From DATHTS01 sp965219305 (GTDB lineage: Bacteria; Acidobacteriota; Blastocatellia; Pyrinomonadales; Pyrinomonadaceae): 64,000 nucleotides of DNA. A program made the position numbers and the translations under genes. Location of the stretch: positions 1,178,001 to 1,242,000 of the forward strand of contig OZ244725.1 in assembly GCA_965219305.1 (NCBI GenBank), written 5' to 3'. The notes beneath the pieces are model-generated. The model was given only the letters and a program-made list of their open reading frames with translations, was not told the origin of the DNA and did no database searches. Below, in pieces: positions 9,512-18,021 of this stretch. Numbering within the stretch: position 1 is the stretch's first letter; every line of letters begins with the position of its first letter.

Positions 9512-10549
9512 TTAAGCTTCTTTATATTCAATAAGTTCGCGTTGGCGAAAGCGGCGGCGGTCGCGGTGATACTGAAGCTGTCCGACGAAAATCGGAATAT
9601 GTTGAAAATGCGAGTGAACACCGTAAAGTAAAAGTGTAAAAATATCTGATGATTTCCAACTCATTTTATAAGCCGAACGCAGACTGAATATCATTAAGAG
9701 CAACAGCGCGGCAAGAATGGGAAGCGGCGAAATCATTATTAAAGAAGCGAGCAAACCGACGAAAAATATCAACAACCAGGCGACCGACCGCGTAATATTG
9801 CGCCGCACGTCTTCTTCCCAGAAAGGCAAACCGGAATAACGAAATCGGTGCGAAACTTCGGCGTAAGCGTAACCTGTGCGCGTCGCCCGCCGCCAGTATT
9901 GCGAAAAATGTTTGATTGCCAGATCGTGTTTGGTCATCGGCTCGTCAATATGAGAAATCAGATAACCTGCAAAACGCATCCGGCGGCACATTTCCGGTTC
10001 TTCGCCCGCGATCAGATTTTCGTTATACCCGTCAAATTCTTCCAGAATTCGCCGCCGCATAATCGCATCGCCGCCGCAGAAAAGCGCGTTTCCGACCGGC
10101 GACAGCCAATCCAGATCAAGCACGCGATTATAAATTGAAGTTTCGGGAAACATCTCGCGGCGATGACCGAAAACGACGGCGACTTGCGGATCGTCGAATT
10201 CCTCCATCGCGCGTTCGACAAACAGCGGATCAAGAATCGTATCTCCGTCGAGAAATAAAACATACGCCGCGTTTGCTTCGCGCCAACCGGCATTGCGTCC
10301 GAGCGCGGCGGTCGGTCGCCGCGGTTCGAGAACAATGACTTTTGCGCCGAGTTTTTCAGCTTTTTCCGCACTGCCGTCGGTCGAAGCGGTATCAACATAA
10401 ATGATTTCAACTTTTTCATTAAAATTCTTCATCGCTTTGACCGATTCGATACAGCGCACAAGCCGCACACCTTCGTTTCTGCCGATGATGACGACCGATA
10501 ATGTAGGTTTTAAAGTTGTTTCTGTGTTCGTCTCTGTTGTTATTTTCAC
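9512..10549 (-). CDS. GT2 family glycosyltransferase with C-terminal membrane segments
   Basis: The GT-A motifs are clear: LSVVIIGRNEGVRLVRC at the start, VDTASTDGSA, the metal-binding LFLDGDTILD, and FCGGDAIMRRRIL with GEEPEMCRRMR in the acceptor region. Two hydrophobic segments near residues 255-300 anchor it to the membrane. Its ATG lies in an ATGA overlap with the upstream GT4. The product likely commits or elongates the repeat unit at the inner leaflet. Family assignment is firm. Confidence 0.88.
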   Translation of the reverse strand: MKITTETNTETTLKPTLSVVIIGRNEGVRLVRCIESVKAMKNFNEKVEIIYVDTASTDGSAEKAEKLGAKVIVLEPRRPTAALGRNAGWREANAAYVLFLDGDTILDPLFVERAMEEFDDPQVAVVFGHRREMFPETSIYNRVLDLDWLSPVGNALFCGGDAIMRRRILEEFDGYNENLIAGEEPEMCRRMRFAGYLISHIDEPMTKHDLAIKHFSQYWRRATRTGYAYAEVSHRFRYSGLPFWEEDVRRNITRSVAWLLIFFVGLLASLIMISPLPILAALLLLMIFSLRSAYKMSWKSSDIFTLLLYGVHSHFQHIPIFVGQLQYHRDRRRFRQRELIEYKEA

Positions 10550-11646
10550 TGTATTGTTACTGCTCCCTTTTGAATATTTTGATATTTGCCGAGTTTTTTT
10601 GAATTAAGTAAATAGCGGTAATTTGCCAGACAGGATTTAGCTGAAAATCTATTATTTAACGTGTTCTGTGCGTTTTCCGTGATTGAATTGAGCGTGTGCG
10701 GCAGTATAAATCTGATCTGCGAAAGTTTTTGCGTCAAATCCCGCAAGTTGTCGGCGCGAAAATGAAAACCGTCGAAAGTGTCTGTAACGAGCGCACCCGC
10801 GCCGCCGCTGTCCGGCACTAAAACCGGAACTTTAGCCGCAAACGCTTCGATAATTGCCAAACCGAACGGCTCTTCGGGACACAGATGAAGCAATAAATCC
10901 GCCTTTGCCAATTCTTCGGCGACATCGCTGCGATAACCTGCAAATGTTACGTTCGGATTATTTTCCGCCGCGCGTTTTTTGAGCGCGTCGAATTCCGAAC
11001 CAGTTCCGTAAACGGTAAAGTTCATCTTGCGAAGCGTTACGCTGTTGTCGAGCGCGTCAAGCAGTAAATGAATTTTCTTGATCGGATCAACGCGCGAAAT
11101 AACGGCGACGTTTTGAATTCCGGTTTGCTCGAATGGCGAACGCTTCGGACAATTTTCGACGCGCTCCGGCGGCAGAAAATTTTCAACGACCGTGATTTTA
11201 TTTTCGCGGACGCGATGCGCGATCAGACGTTGTTTAACGAACTCGGAAACGGCGACAAATTTAACATTGAAAAAATTCAAATATCTCTTGCGCCCGTAAC
11301 TTAAATGTTCGTCCGTTCCGCCGTGAACGATATGCAAATGATTTACTTTGCGGCGGTAAATTAAATTCAAAACGATCAGCGCGAGCGAATGAATCAGTCC
11401 CGTGGCGATAAAAAAAACTTGATCGTTCGTCCGCAAAATCGGTTGAATTTTTTTTGCGAAATCCATTGCGCCTTCAAAACTCTGCGCTTTGAAATTCATA
11501 TCCATCGCTTTGGCGAGCGCGGCACCTTCGGGCGCGAAAATATGACAGTCGTATTCATCGCGCAGACCGTCGCAGGTGGCGAGAGCCATAAGTTCCGTGC
11601 CGTAGAGATTTCCGCTGTGCAGTGCGTAAACGAGCGTCTTTTTCAT
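10546..11646 (-). CDS. GT4 family glycosyltransferase
   Basis: This is a 366-residue GT-B enzyme. An N-terminal KTLVYALHSGNLYGTELMA segment is followed by AVISRVDPIKKIHLLLDAL and the donor-site region LLLHLCPEEPFGLAIIEAFAAKVPVLVPDSGG, whose E-F-G-L-A-I-I-E core fits family 4. A good ribosome-binding site (AAGGAAA) precedes ATG 11646. It is the first glycosyltransferase after the Wzc-like gene, with a 13-bp gap. The sugar donor is not predictable. Confidence 0.86.
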   Translation of the reverse strand: MKKTLVYALHSGNLYGTELMALATCDGLRDEYDCHIFAPEGAALAKAMDMNFKAQSFEGAMDFAKKIQPILRTNDQVFFIATGLIHSLALIVLNLIYRRKVNHLHIVHGGTDEHLSYGRKRYLNFFNVKFVAVSEFVKQRLIAHRVRENKITVVENFLPPERVENCPKRSPFEQTGIQNVAVISRVDPIKKIHLLLDALDNSVTLRKMNFTVYGTGSEFDALKKRAAENNPNVTFAGYRSDVAEELAKADLLLHLCPEEPFGLAIIEAFAAKVPVLVPDSGGAGALVTDTFDGFHFRADNLRDLTQKLSQIRFILPHTLNSITENAQNTLNNRFSAKSCLANYRYLLNSKKLGKYQNIQKGAVTIQ

Positions 11647-11659
11647 AAAATTTCCTTTT

Positions 11660-13891
11660 TTAATTCCACAAAAGTCTGGACAGGCGCGATTGAACGGGCG
11701 GACGTTCGCCGGTTTCGTATTCGCGCAAAATGTTTTTCATCTGCGTATCGCCTTTATGAACGTGAGCGCGATTCAAGATCGTTCCGAAACTTTTCGGCGC
11801 GAGACGTTCGAGATGCGCGACAGCCGTTTTAACCTGCGTTTTGCTGACCGCTTCGGCTTCGACGACGAGTAAAGCGCAGTCGGCGGAGTTGATCAATGAT
11901 TCGGTATCTGACGATAGATGAAGCGCGGGCGCGTCAATCAAAATCACGTCGTAAGTTTGTTTGATTTCCTCCAACAAAGTTTTGAATCCGTGAATCTGCG
12001 GCAAGTGGCGGCGCGTGCCGAGTTCTCCGATCTGGAGTTTGCCTTCCGAACCTTTAATAGAATTTTCGACGACGGATTTTTCTTCATCATTTTCCGAGAC
12101 GGCGATCAGCATTCCGGCTAACCCGAAACGCGCCGCCGTTCTTTTTCCTTCGGAAGAATCATCATTATCGAGCGCATTGTCACCGGAAAGATCGTCGTAT
12201 GAAATAAGATAACGCGGATCGGCATTCATCGCGTTGGCTTCGACGGCGAGCGTGCGAACGCCCATATTGGCAAGTTCATTTGCCAGATCAAGCGTTAGAG
12301 TTGTCACGCCGGCTTTCGGTTTTACACCTGTCAGAACGAAAGTTTGTGTGCCGTGCGTGTGATAATCGCGTTCGATTGCCGTCGCCAGACGCATCGTCTG
12401 ATCTTCGGCGAGAGTCGCGGTCGCTTCGTCTGAACGTTCGATAATCCAACCGAGTGACGGCAGTTTCAGAAGTTTCTCGAGATCGGAGACAAATCGTATG
12501 CGCGGATCGAAAAAGTCAATCGCCACCGGAATCACCAGACCGGCAAACACGCCGAGTAAACCGATAATCAGCATATATTTTTTGCGTCCGCCGCCTTTAT
12601 ACGGCGCAAGCGGTGTCTGCGCGGGCGAAAACAGGCGAACAAATCCCGGAGCCTGCATTTCGAGTCCGAGATATTCGAGCCGATCCTGAACCGAATCGAG
12701 TTGTTTGCGCGAGCGGTCAATGTCCGAGCCGAGATTGACCGCTTGCTGAAAACCTTTGGAAAATTCGCTGGCGGTCGAGGCGAGCGCGGCGACTTCATTT
12801 TCCAAACCTTCCTCAACTTCTCTGGTGCGTTTCACTTCGCTGCGTCTTTGATCGAGAATCATTTTCCGCATCGAATCCATCAAATTTCCCGACGCTCGAT
12901 CAATTTCACTGTCAATTTCATCGAGTTCGATCTCGGCGGCGATTCGTGCCGGATGGGATTTTCCGAGCGAACTGATTTTGGCGAGCAGATCACTGCGCCG
13001 CTGGTACAGACTCGCTTTTAAACTGTTGAGACCGTTATCTTTGATTATTATTTCCCGCGAAAGAGAATCAAGCGTCTGTTTCGCGGCGGCATTTTTCGGG
13101 TTCTCGACCGCCGCAAGTTCCGTTTCGGCGATAATGCGGGCGCGTGTCGCTTCGGCAAGCGCACTTTTGGCGTTGGTCAAAAGTTGATCGTAAGGATTAA
13201 TCACCGAATCATTAAGAGTCGTAACGGAAAGTTTTTGCGCTAAATCGGTGCGGCGGTTGATTTTTTCCTGAATGTCATTTGCAAGGCGTTCCCGCTCTTT
13301 CAACAAATTTTCGATGCGCTCGTCGCTGCCGTAAAATTCTTCGGATTTGTATTTTTCGGTAAATGAATTAACAACCGCGTTGACGATCTCGGCAAGTCCG
13401 GCTTTTTTGTGAGCTTCGAGCGCGACCGTGATCTGATAAGTGTCCGGGACCGGTTTGATGTCGAGCGCGCCCTGCAAACGCTCGATGCTCCGGCGTTCGC
13501 TCTCACCTTCTTTTCGCCACGTCTGCTTGATGCCTTCCGACAGAGATTTATACGCCGCTTCAACAATGTCGTAACGATTAATCGTTTTAACCTGCTGTTG
13601 AACGAACTCGCGGTATTGTGAATTCGACTGAATTTCAAATTCCTGATCGTCCTTTAAGTTTTTTACAAAACGCGGCGCGACCATAATTACTGCCTGCACG
13701 TTGTATGCTTCTTTTCCCAACTTGAAAGCGACCGGAATTCCCGCCGCTGCAATAATAACCATTACAATCAAAGCGATAAATTTATGCTTCCAGATGCTGA
13801 CGAGCGGATTGATCGGCAGCAGAGAGCCTTTTTTTACCGGCGGCGCGGCGAGCGGTTCGGGATTTTGATTTTTTGTAATGATACTATTCAC
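11660..13891 (-). CDS. Wzc/GumC-like polysaccharide co-polymerase with degenerate BY-kinase domain
   Basis: An N-terminal Wzz module carries two membrane segments (near residues 38-55 and 440-460) flanking a long coiled-coil periplasmic region with the LFSPAQTPLAPYKGGGRKK boundary motif before the second one. A cytoplasmic BY-kinase-like domain follows. Its Walker A region near residue 523 reads GVKPKAGVTTLTL, which lacks the canonical GKT/GKS lysine-threonine. A Walker B-like VILIDAPAL lies near residue 648. The C-terminus has only a single tyrosine instead of a tyrosine cluster. The protein should set chain length and pair with Wza, but classical autophosphorylation is doubtful. Start is GTG 13891, since no ATG lies nearby. 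Confidence 0.85.
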   Translation of the reverse strand: MNSIITKNQNPEPLAAPPVKKGSLLPINPLVSIWKHKFIALIVMVIIAAAGIPVAFKLGKEAYNVQAVIMVAPRFVKNLKDDQEFEIQSNSQYREFVQQQVKTINRYDIVEAAYKSLSEGIKQTWRKEGESERRSIERLQGALDIKPVPDTYQITVALEAHKKAGLAEIVNAVVNSFTEKYKSEEFYGSDERIENLLKERERLANDIQEKINRRTDLAQKLSVTTLNDSVINPYDQLLTNAKSALAEATRARIIAETELAAVENPKNAAAKQTLDSLSREIIIKDNGLNSLKASLYQRRSDLLAKISSLGKSHPARIAAEIELDEIDSEIDRASGNLMDSMRKMILDQRRSEVKRTREVEEGLENEVAALASTASEFSKGFQQAVNLGSDIDRSRKQLDSVQDRLEYLGLEMQAPGFVRLFSPAQTPLAPYKGGGRKKYMLIIGLLGVFAGLVIPVAIDFFDPRIRFVSDLEKLLKLPSLGWIIERSDEATATLAEDQTMRLATAIERDYHTHGTQTFVLTGVKPKAGVTTLTLDLANELANMGVRTLAVEANAMNADPRYLISYDDLSGDNALDNDDSSEGKRTAARFGLAGMLIAVSENDEEKSVVENSIKGSEGKLQIGELGTRRHLPQIHGFKTLLEEIKQTYDVILIDAPALHLSSDTESLINSADCALLVVEAEAVSKTQVKTAVAHLERLAPKSFGTILNRAHVHKGDTQMKNILREYETGERPPVQSRLSRLLWN

Positions 13892-13906
13892 TAAGTTGTT
13901 AATTCT

Positions 13907-14977
13907 TTAAAATCCGCTCAAGGCTTTTCCTAAAAATAGCGTCGAGAAAAACGGGCTGATTTTTTCGATAACGTAATTGAATTTCGCCAATTTGCGTTCC
14001 GGCACATAAAGCACGTCGCCTTCTTCGAGTGAGACATTTAAATTCTGATTGCCTTTGACGATTTTTTTCAGATCAATAATTCGGCTCGTGCCGTCTTTCG
14101 GACGCACGACGTAGAGTGTGTCGAGCGAACCGTCCTTGGTCGCGCCGCCGCCCTGACCGAGCAGATCGAGAAACGTCATATCCGGCGTTAAATGATATGC
14201 GCCCGGACGATTCACTTCACCCAACACATAGACGAGTTGATCGTCGGAATCAGGAATGTAAATCAGGTCGTTGCGTTTTAATCGGATGTTAAGAGCGAGA
14301 TTGCCTTCGGTTAAAAGTTTTTTAAGTTCGATCCAGACAACCTGATCGCGCCCGCGAAAAACCGCGAGCCGTGTTAGTGCCGCTTTTTCCGATCCTGTTC
14401 CGCCGACCGGCAGACCGCCGGCGCGCATAATCGCTTCAAGCAATGTCGGCGGCGTGTCAAACTGTATTGCGCCCGGCGACGAAACGCGCCCTAAAATATA
14501 GACGCGGTTGGAAACGTATCTGTCAACGCGCACCGTGATGGCAAGTTGATTATAAAATTCATCATACGCCTTCGTAATTTTTGTTGCGGCTTCTTCGCGC
14601 GTTAGATTCACGATATAAATCGGACCGACGAGCGGCATCGTAATTGCCCCGTCGGGACCGATCGTGTGTTTCGCCGTTAAATCCGCGTGATCAAAAGTTT
14701 CGACTGATATTTCGTCGCCTTCGCCGAGTTGATAGACGGTTTCGTATGCCGGTTCAAACTTCGCCAGCGCGTCGAGAGTAGTAATATTTTTCTCTTTGCT
14801 TCTTAATTCAAAATCTTCCGGTGTCGGTTGCGGCGCAACATTCGGAGTCGGCATCGAGACCGGTTCTCGATTCTGCGCCGGTGCCGGAAAAAACGCGGCA
14901 AATGTAAGCAGCAGAACGATGATCGCACGCTGCGCTGCGTTTTTTCCGGCTGATTTTTTTGCATTGGCAAATTTCAT
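13907..14977 (-). CDS. Wza/GumB-family outer-membrane polysaccharide export protein
   Basis: After a signal peptide (hydrophobic IIVLLLTFAAFFPAPAQ) the protein has a Poly_export domain beginning near YQLGEGDEISVETFDHADL, then SLBB domains (VYILGRVSSPGAIQF and VYVLGEVNRPGAYHL). This is the periplasmic ring and outer-membrane channel of capsule/EPS export. I chose ATG 14977 because it gives a clean signal peptide and a 19-bp gap from the STAS gene. The longer open frame to 15067 would overlap that gene by about 70 bp. No lipobox cysteine is obvious at the signal cleavage site, unlike enteric Wza. Confidence 0.88.
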   Translation of the reverse strand: MKFANAKKSAGKNAAQRAIIVLLLTFAAFFPAPAQNREPVSMPTPNVAPQPTPEDFELRSKEKNITTLDALAKFEPAYETVYQLGEGDEISVETFDHADLTAKHTIGPDGAITMPLVGPIYIVNLTREEAATKITKAYDEFYNQLAITVRVDRYVSNRVYILGRVSSPGAIQFDTPPTLLEAIMRAGGLPVGGTGSEKAALTRLAVFRGRDQVVWIELKKLLTEGNLALNIRLKRNDLIYIPDSDDQLVYVLGEVNRPGAYHLTPDMTFLDLLGQGGGATKDGSLDTLYVVRPKDGTSRIIDLKKIVKGNQNLNVSLEEGDVLYVPERKLAKFNYVIEKISPFFSTLFLGKALSGF

Positions 14978-14996
14978 TTTTACTATTTCGTATTTC

Positions 14997-15329
14997 TTAA
15001 AATGCGACCAGAGCTTCTTCACGAGTGTTAAAAATGTCGAAGATTTTGTGCATTCGGACGAGTTCAAAAAGTGCGCGGACGGGTTTTGTCAAAGAGCAGA
15101 TTTTCAAATCTCCGCCTTCGGCATTTAGCGTTCGCAGACACGATAAAATCGCGCCGATGCCGGAACTGTCCACGAACTGAACTTGGCTCATATCAAACAC
15201 GACGCGATATTCCTGCATAAGAATCTGCATCATTTCGCTCTTGAATTCCAGGACTGTATTTGCGTCCAGAACGTCGCTGGTTACTGTAACTATCGTTACG
15301 TCTTCTTGTTTTTCTTTATGTAATTTCAT
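14997..15329 (-). CDS. STAS-domain anti-sigma factor antagonist
   Basis: This 110-residue single-domain protein carries the phosphorylation motif FVDSSGIGAILS, with Ser in the SpoIIAA/RsbV position (DSSG). A strong ribosome-binding site (AAAGGAGT) precedes the ATG. In partner switching, the unphosphorylated STAS protein binds a kinase/anti-sigma partner, and a PP2C phosphatase restores it. The adjacent upstream gene encodes both a PP2C phosphatase and an HATPase domain, so the two products very likely act together. Its place at the head of the EPS operon suggests it regulates polysaccharide production or secretion. The downstream target is unknown. Confidence 0.9.
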   Translation of the reverse strand: MKLHKEKQEDVTIVTVTSDVLDANTVLEFKSEMMQILMQEYRVVFDMSQVQFVDSSGIGAILSCLRTLNAEGGDLKICSLTKPVRALFELVRMHKIFDIFNTREEALVAF

Positions 15330-15342
15330 TTTTTACTCCTTT

Positions 15343-17169
15343 TTATTTTGATAATGTTTTATTTTTTACTTCTAACTTTTTGGTCATAACAATTCGATTA
15401 CGTCCGTCTGATTCACGCGAATAAGCAACGCAGTCAACCGAATTTTCAATGATATAAACGCCGAAACCGCCGGTTTGCGAACCATCAAAAAGAGGTGCTG
15501 GAACGCGTTCGGGATCAAAATCCGCGCCCTCATAAAAGAAAGCGATTTCAATCACGTCCTTTTCGACATATCTCGCCGATATTTCAATCAGCGAGTTCAA
15601 CTTTTCGGCGTGTGCGTGTCGAATAATATTCGTTAAGGCTTCGTTCGCCGCGAGTTCGAGTTCGGCAACCGCTTCATCAATGATCTGCTCGTGGCTGAAA
15701 ACCTCGACCGCCTGACGGACAAAACGCCGTGCTTTGGCGAGTTCCTGTAAATTCGATTTTATTTCTTGCCGCCAAACTCTCTTGAAATTAGAATTTGTCT
15801 CCTCTTCAATGCGGACGGCGACACAAGTCAGATCGTCGGCAAAAGTTTTCGCATCGGAAAAACGGCGCAATTCACTTAATAGTTCGTCTATTAATGTCTG
15901 AGGCTCGAGATGCGCCGATTTTTTGATAAAATCCGCCAATCGTTCGTCGCCGAAAAATTCACCTTCCTCATTGCGCGTTTCGGTAATTCCATCCGAGAAA
16001 AAGAAGAAAACATCGCCTTCCGAAAAAGGCTGAATTCGCTCTTCGTAAGTTTCGCGCAGGGAAAAACCGAGCGGCATATTATCGCCTTCGAGCGAAGAGA
16101 TCGCCGCGTTTTTGCGCTCGTAGAAAATCGTTTTCGTGTGTCCGCCGTCAACAAATGTGAGACAGTTTTCGGCAAAATCGAAACGGGCATAACAGACGGT
16201 GATGAAACTTTCGAACTGCATCAATTTGTCGGTCATTTCTTCATTGACCCAGCCGACGATATTTTTCGGTTCGGGCGACGCATTTTTTTCTGCATATTGA
16301 AGTTGTCCGACGGCGCGAAGAAAACAACTTTTCGTCGCCGCGCCGACGAGTGCCGCCGGAATACCTTTGCCCATTACGTCGCCGACAATTAGATCAAAAC
16401 AGTTTTCATCATATTCGATGAAATCATAGAAATCACCGTCAATCTGGTTTGAAGGCACGGTCAAAGCCGCAATTTTTGCCCATTTCAAACCCTTCGGAGG
16501 ATTTTCGGCGAGCAATATTTGCTGAATATCTGCGCCGATTTCCATCTCCTGCTTGAGTTTTTCGTTACGAATTGATTCGCGGTGCAGAAGATCGGTTTCG
16601 ATGACCATCGCTGCCTGCACCGTGAGCGTATCGAGAAGTTGGGTCGTGCGCGAATCAAAATCCTTTGCGCCTTCTTCTTTCCAAACGGCTAAAACACCGT
16701 ATTTAGCGAGCGGCGTAGAAACCGGCAAAACTATAAGACGCATTGCGCTGTGAAGTTCGAATTCCTTTTCGCCGATCTTTTCCGAATTTTCGCAATTGTT
16801 GGAAAAATATGAAGAATTTTGCGTAAAAACATCGCCGATGATACCGTAATTCGCCGCTCTTGGTTCCAAAATTCCGGTATTGACTGCCGTAACGGGCTGT
16901 AAAGTCGCGTTATTTTCAGCAGCAAGCCACAAAACAGCCCGCGTGTCCGCTCCGACTGCCGCCGCCACACGTTCCGTTATTTTTTCAAGTAAATTCTGGG
17001 AACTCGGCGAAGCGTTCAAATCTTGATTTAAGTCATAAACTGCTTGCAGACTTTCCCAACTCAACGCTAATTCTTCGAGCAGGGCGACTTCATTTTCCGC
17101 CCACATCTCTTCAGCGGAAAGAGCATTGATATTCGGCGAGTAATTTGTTGTTTGGGTCGGCTGAATCAT
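15343..17169 (-). CDS. GAF - PP2C (SpoIIE) phosphatase - HATPase anti-sigma kinase fusion
   Basis: Three modules are visible. An N-terminal GAF-like sensor covers about 40-195. A SpoIIE-type PP2C phosphatase covers about 215-450 with metal-binding motifs QIDGDFYDF, VGDVMGKGIPAALV, FSDGITETRNEEGEF and FADDLTCVAV. A C-terminal RsbW-like HATPase covers about 470-600 with an N-box LELAANEALTNIIRH and G-box GGFGVYII. Opposing phosphatase and kinase activities on a STAS substrate are thus on one chain. The gene is 13 bp upstream of the STAS gene and 9 bp downstream of the receiver gene, so all three are co-transcribed. The signal sensed by GAF is unknown. Confidence 0.9.
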   Translation of the reverse strand: MIQPTQTTNYSPNINALSAEEMWAENEVALLEELALSWESLQAVYDLNQDLNASPSSQNLLEKITERVAAAVGADTRAVLWLAAENNATLQPVTAVNTGILEPRAANYGIIGDVFTQNSSYFSNNCENSEKIGEKEFELHSAMRLIVLPVSTPLAKYGVLAVWKEEGAKDFDSRTTQLLDTLTVQAAMVIETDLLHRESIRNEKLKQEMEIGADIQQILLAENPPKGLKWAKIAALTVPSNQIDGDFYDFIEYDENCFDLIVGDVMGKGIPAALVGAATKSCFLRAVGQLQYAEKNASPEPKNIVGWVNEEMTDKLMQFESFITVCYARFDFAENCLTFVDGGHTKTIFYERKNAAISSLEGDNMPLGFSLRETYEERIQPFSEGDVFFFFSDGITETRNEEGEFFGDERLADFIKKSAHLEPQTLIDELLSELRRFSDAKTFADDLTCVAVRIEEETNSNFKRVWRQEIKSNLQELAKARRFVRQAVEVFSHEQIIDEAVAELELAANEALTNIIRHAHAEKLNSLIEISARYVEKDVIEIAFFYEGADFDPERVPAPLFDGSQTGGFGVYIIENSVDCVAYSRESDGRNRIVMTKKLEVKNKTLSK

Positions 17170-17178
17170 TTAAATAAA

Positions 17179-17556
17179 TTAATATGTTTGAATATTGAAA
17201 TTTTCGAGCGTTCGGATAAGAGTGGTCGGTGCGATCGGTTTACTGCATTGTGCATCTGCCGAATATTGATCGAGAGTCGAACTTGATTCGTCACACAAAG
17301 TGGCTGTTAAGACCATAACTTTTGTCTTTGCCAATGTTTGATCGGCGCGAATTCTCCGTAAAACTTCCAATCCGCTAATGTCAGGCAGTCCGAGATCAAG
17401 CACAACCGCGTGCGGCTGAATTTCCCGAAGCGCGGCTAAACCCTCAATACCGTTGTTGACGACGAAAACCTCGTATTCGTTTTTTTGTAATACAAATTGA
17501 AGAAATCTGGCGATATGTCTTTGATCTTCAATTACTAAAATTTTTCCTCTGCACAT
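17179..17556 (-). CDS. Stand-alone response regulator receiver domain (CheY-like)
   Basis: The 125 residues comprise only a receiver domain: acidic pair ED near residue 11, phospho-acceptor Asp in AVVLDLGLPDISG near residue 55, Thr in MVLTAT and Lys in CSKPIAP. No DNA-binding output is present, so it must act through protein contact, most simply on the phosphatase/kinase fusion encoded 9 bp downstream. It is the first gene of the EPS operon. A cognate histidine kinase is not in the window. Confidence 0.9.
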   Translation of the reverse strand: MCRGKILVIEDQRHIARFLQFVLQKNEYEVFVVNNGIEGLAALREIQPHAVVLDLGLPDISGLEVLRRIRADQTLAKTKVMVLTATLCDESSSTLDQYSADAQCSKPIAPTTLIRTLENFNIQTY

Positions 17557-17934
17557 AATTTGGTAAATTGTTAATAATGCTTCGGACTATTAACCCCGAT
17601 TTTGATTTAGCAAATGTTGTTCCGTTCGGAAAAACCTGCTTTTTAAAATCCAAGTCTTTTATTTGCAGGGTTTAATTATAGTTAAATATTTTTTATGTGT
17701 GGCAGTTTCTACCTTTTCAATTTGCTGAAGACAAATTGCCACTAACAGAGCGAGAAAAATTAGAGAAGATTCTTAACGATCAATTTTGGTAGACATTAAA
17801 TAGGGAGCAAATATTTTACTGGATTTTAGCTATTTGCTGTACTGATTGATTTTACCATTATATGTTATTCACATTTTTCTTCCATTTTCAAGTCCTTGAT
17901 TTTGGGATGTTTAATTTGAGAGGATCTAATAAAA
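17557..17934. other. Intergenic region upstream of the EPS operon
   Basis: This 378-bp stretch separates the receiver gene from the IS remnant and should contain the promoter of the operon on the minus strand. A perfect TATAAT occurs on the minus strand at 17675-17680, but the -35 box 18 bp upstream is poor. A short plus-strand open stretch ending TAG at about 17792 encodes a tail-like peptide (LPLTEREKLEKILNDQFW) without a start codon. It may be the last piece of a lost gene. Nothing else is recognised. Confidence 0.4.
17675..17703 (-). promoter_or_regulatory. Weak sigma-70-like promoter candidate for EPS operon
   Basis: On the minus strand a perfect -10 hexamer TATAAT (17675-17680) is preceded after 18 bp by a poor -35 (TGCCAC). 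It would give a 5' leader of about 110 nt before the receiver-domain start at 17556. The only support is the -10 match and its position. Confidence 0.3.
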
Positions 17935-17969
17935 GGTTCTTCCGCACTTTTGATACCGTTGGTGAATTC
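17935..17969 (+). repeat. Left terminal inverted repeat of the IS
   Basis: This arm matches the reverse complement of 19394-19428 at 33 of 35 positions. Mismatches lie at positions 25 and 29 from the outer end. Confidence 0.9.
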
Positions 17970-18021
17970 GTTATGTTGTTATTGCTTGTCTGATTACTCT
18001 GGCAAATAGCGGCTGTCTTGT

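Noticed and set aside
14978..15067. Longer N-terminus for the Wza-like protein
   Set aside because: It would overlap the STAS gene by about 70 bp and bury the signal peptide; ATG 14977 fits better.
17712..17792. Small plus-strand gene ending LPLTEREKLEKILNDQFW
   Set aside because: The frame has no start codon after the preceding stop and no ribosome-binding site. At most it is a remnant.
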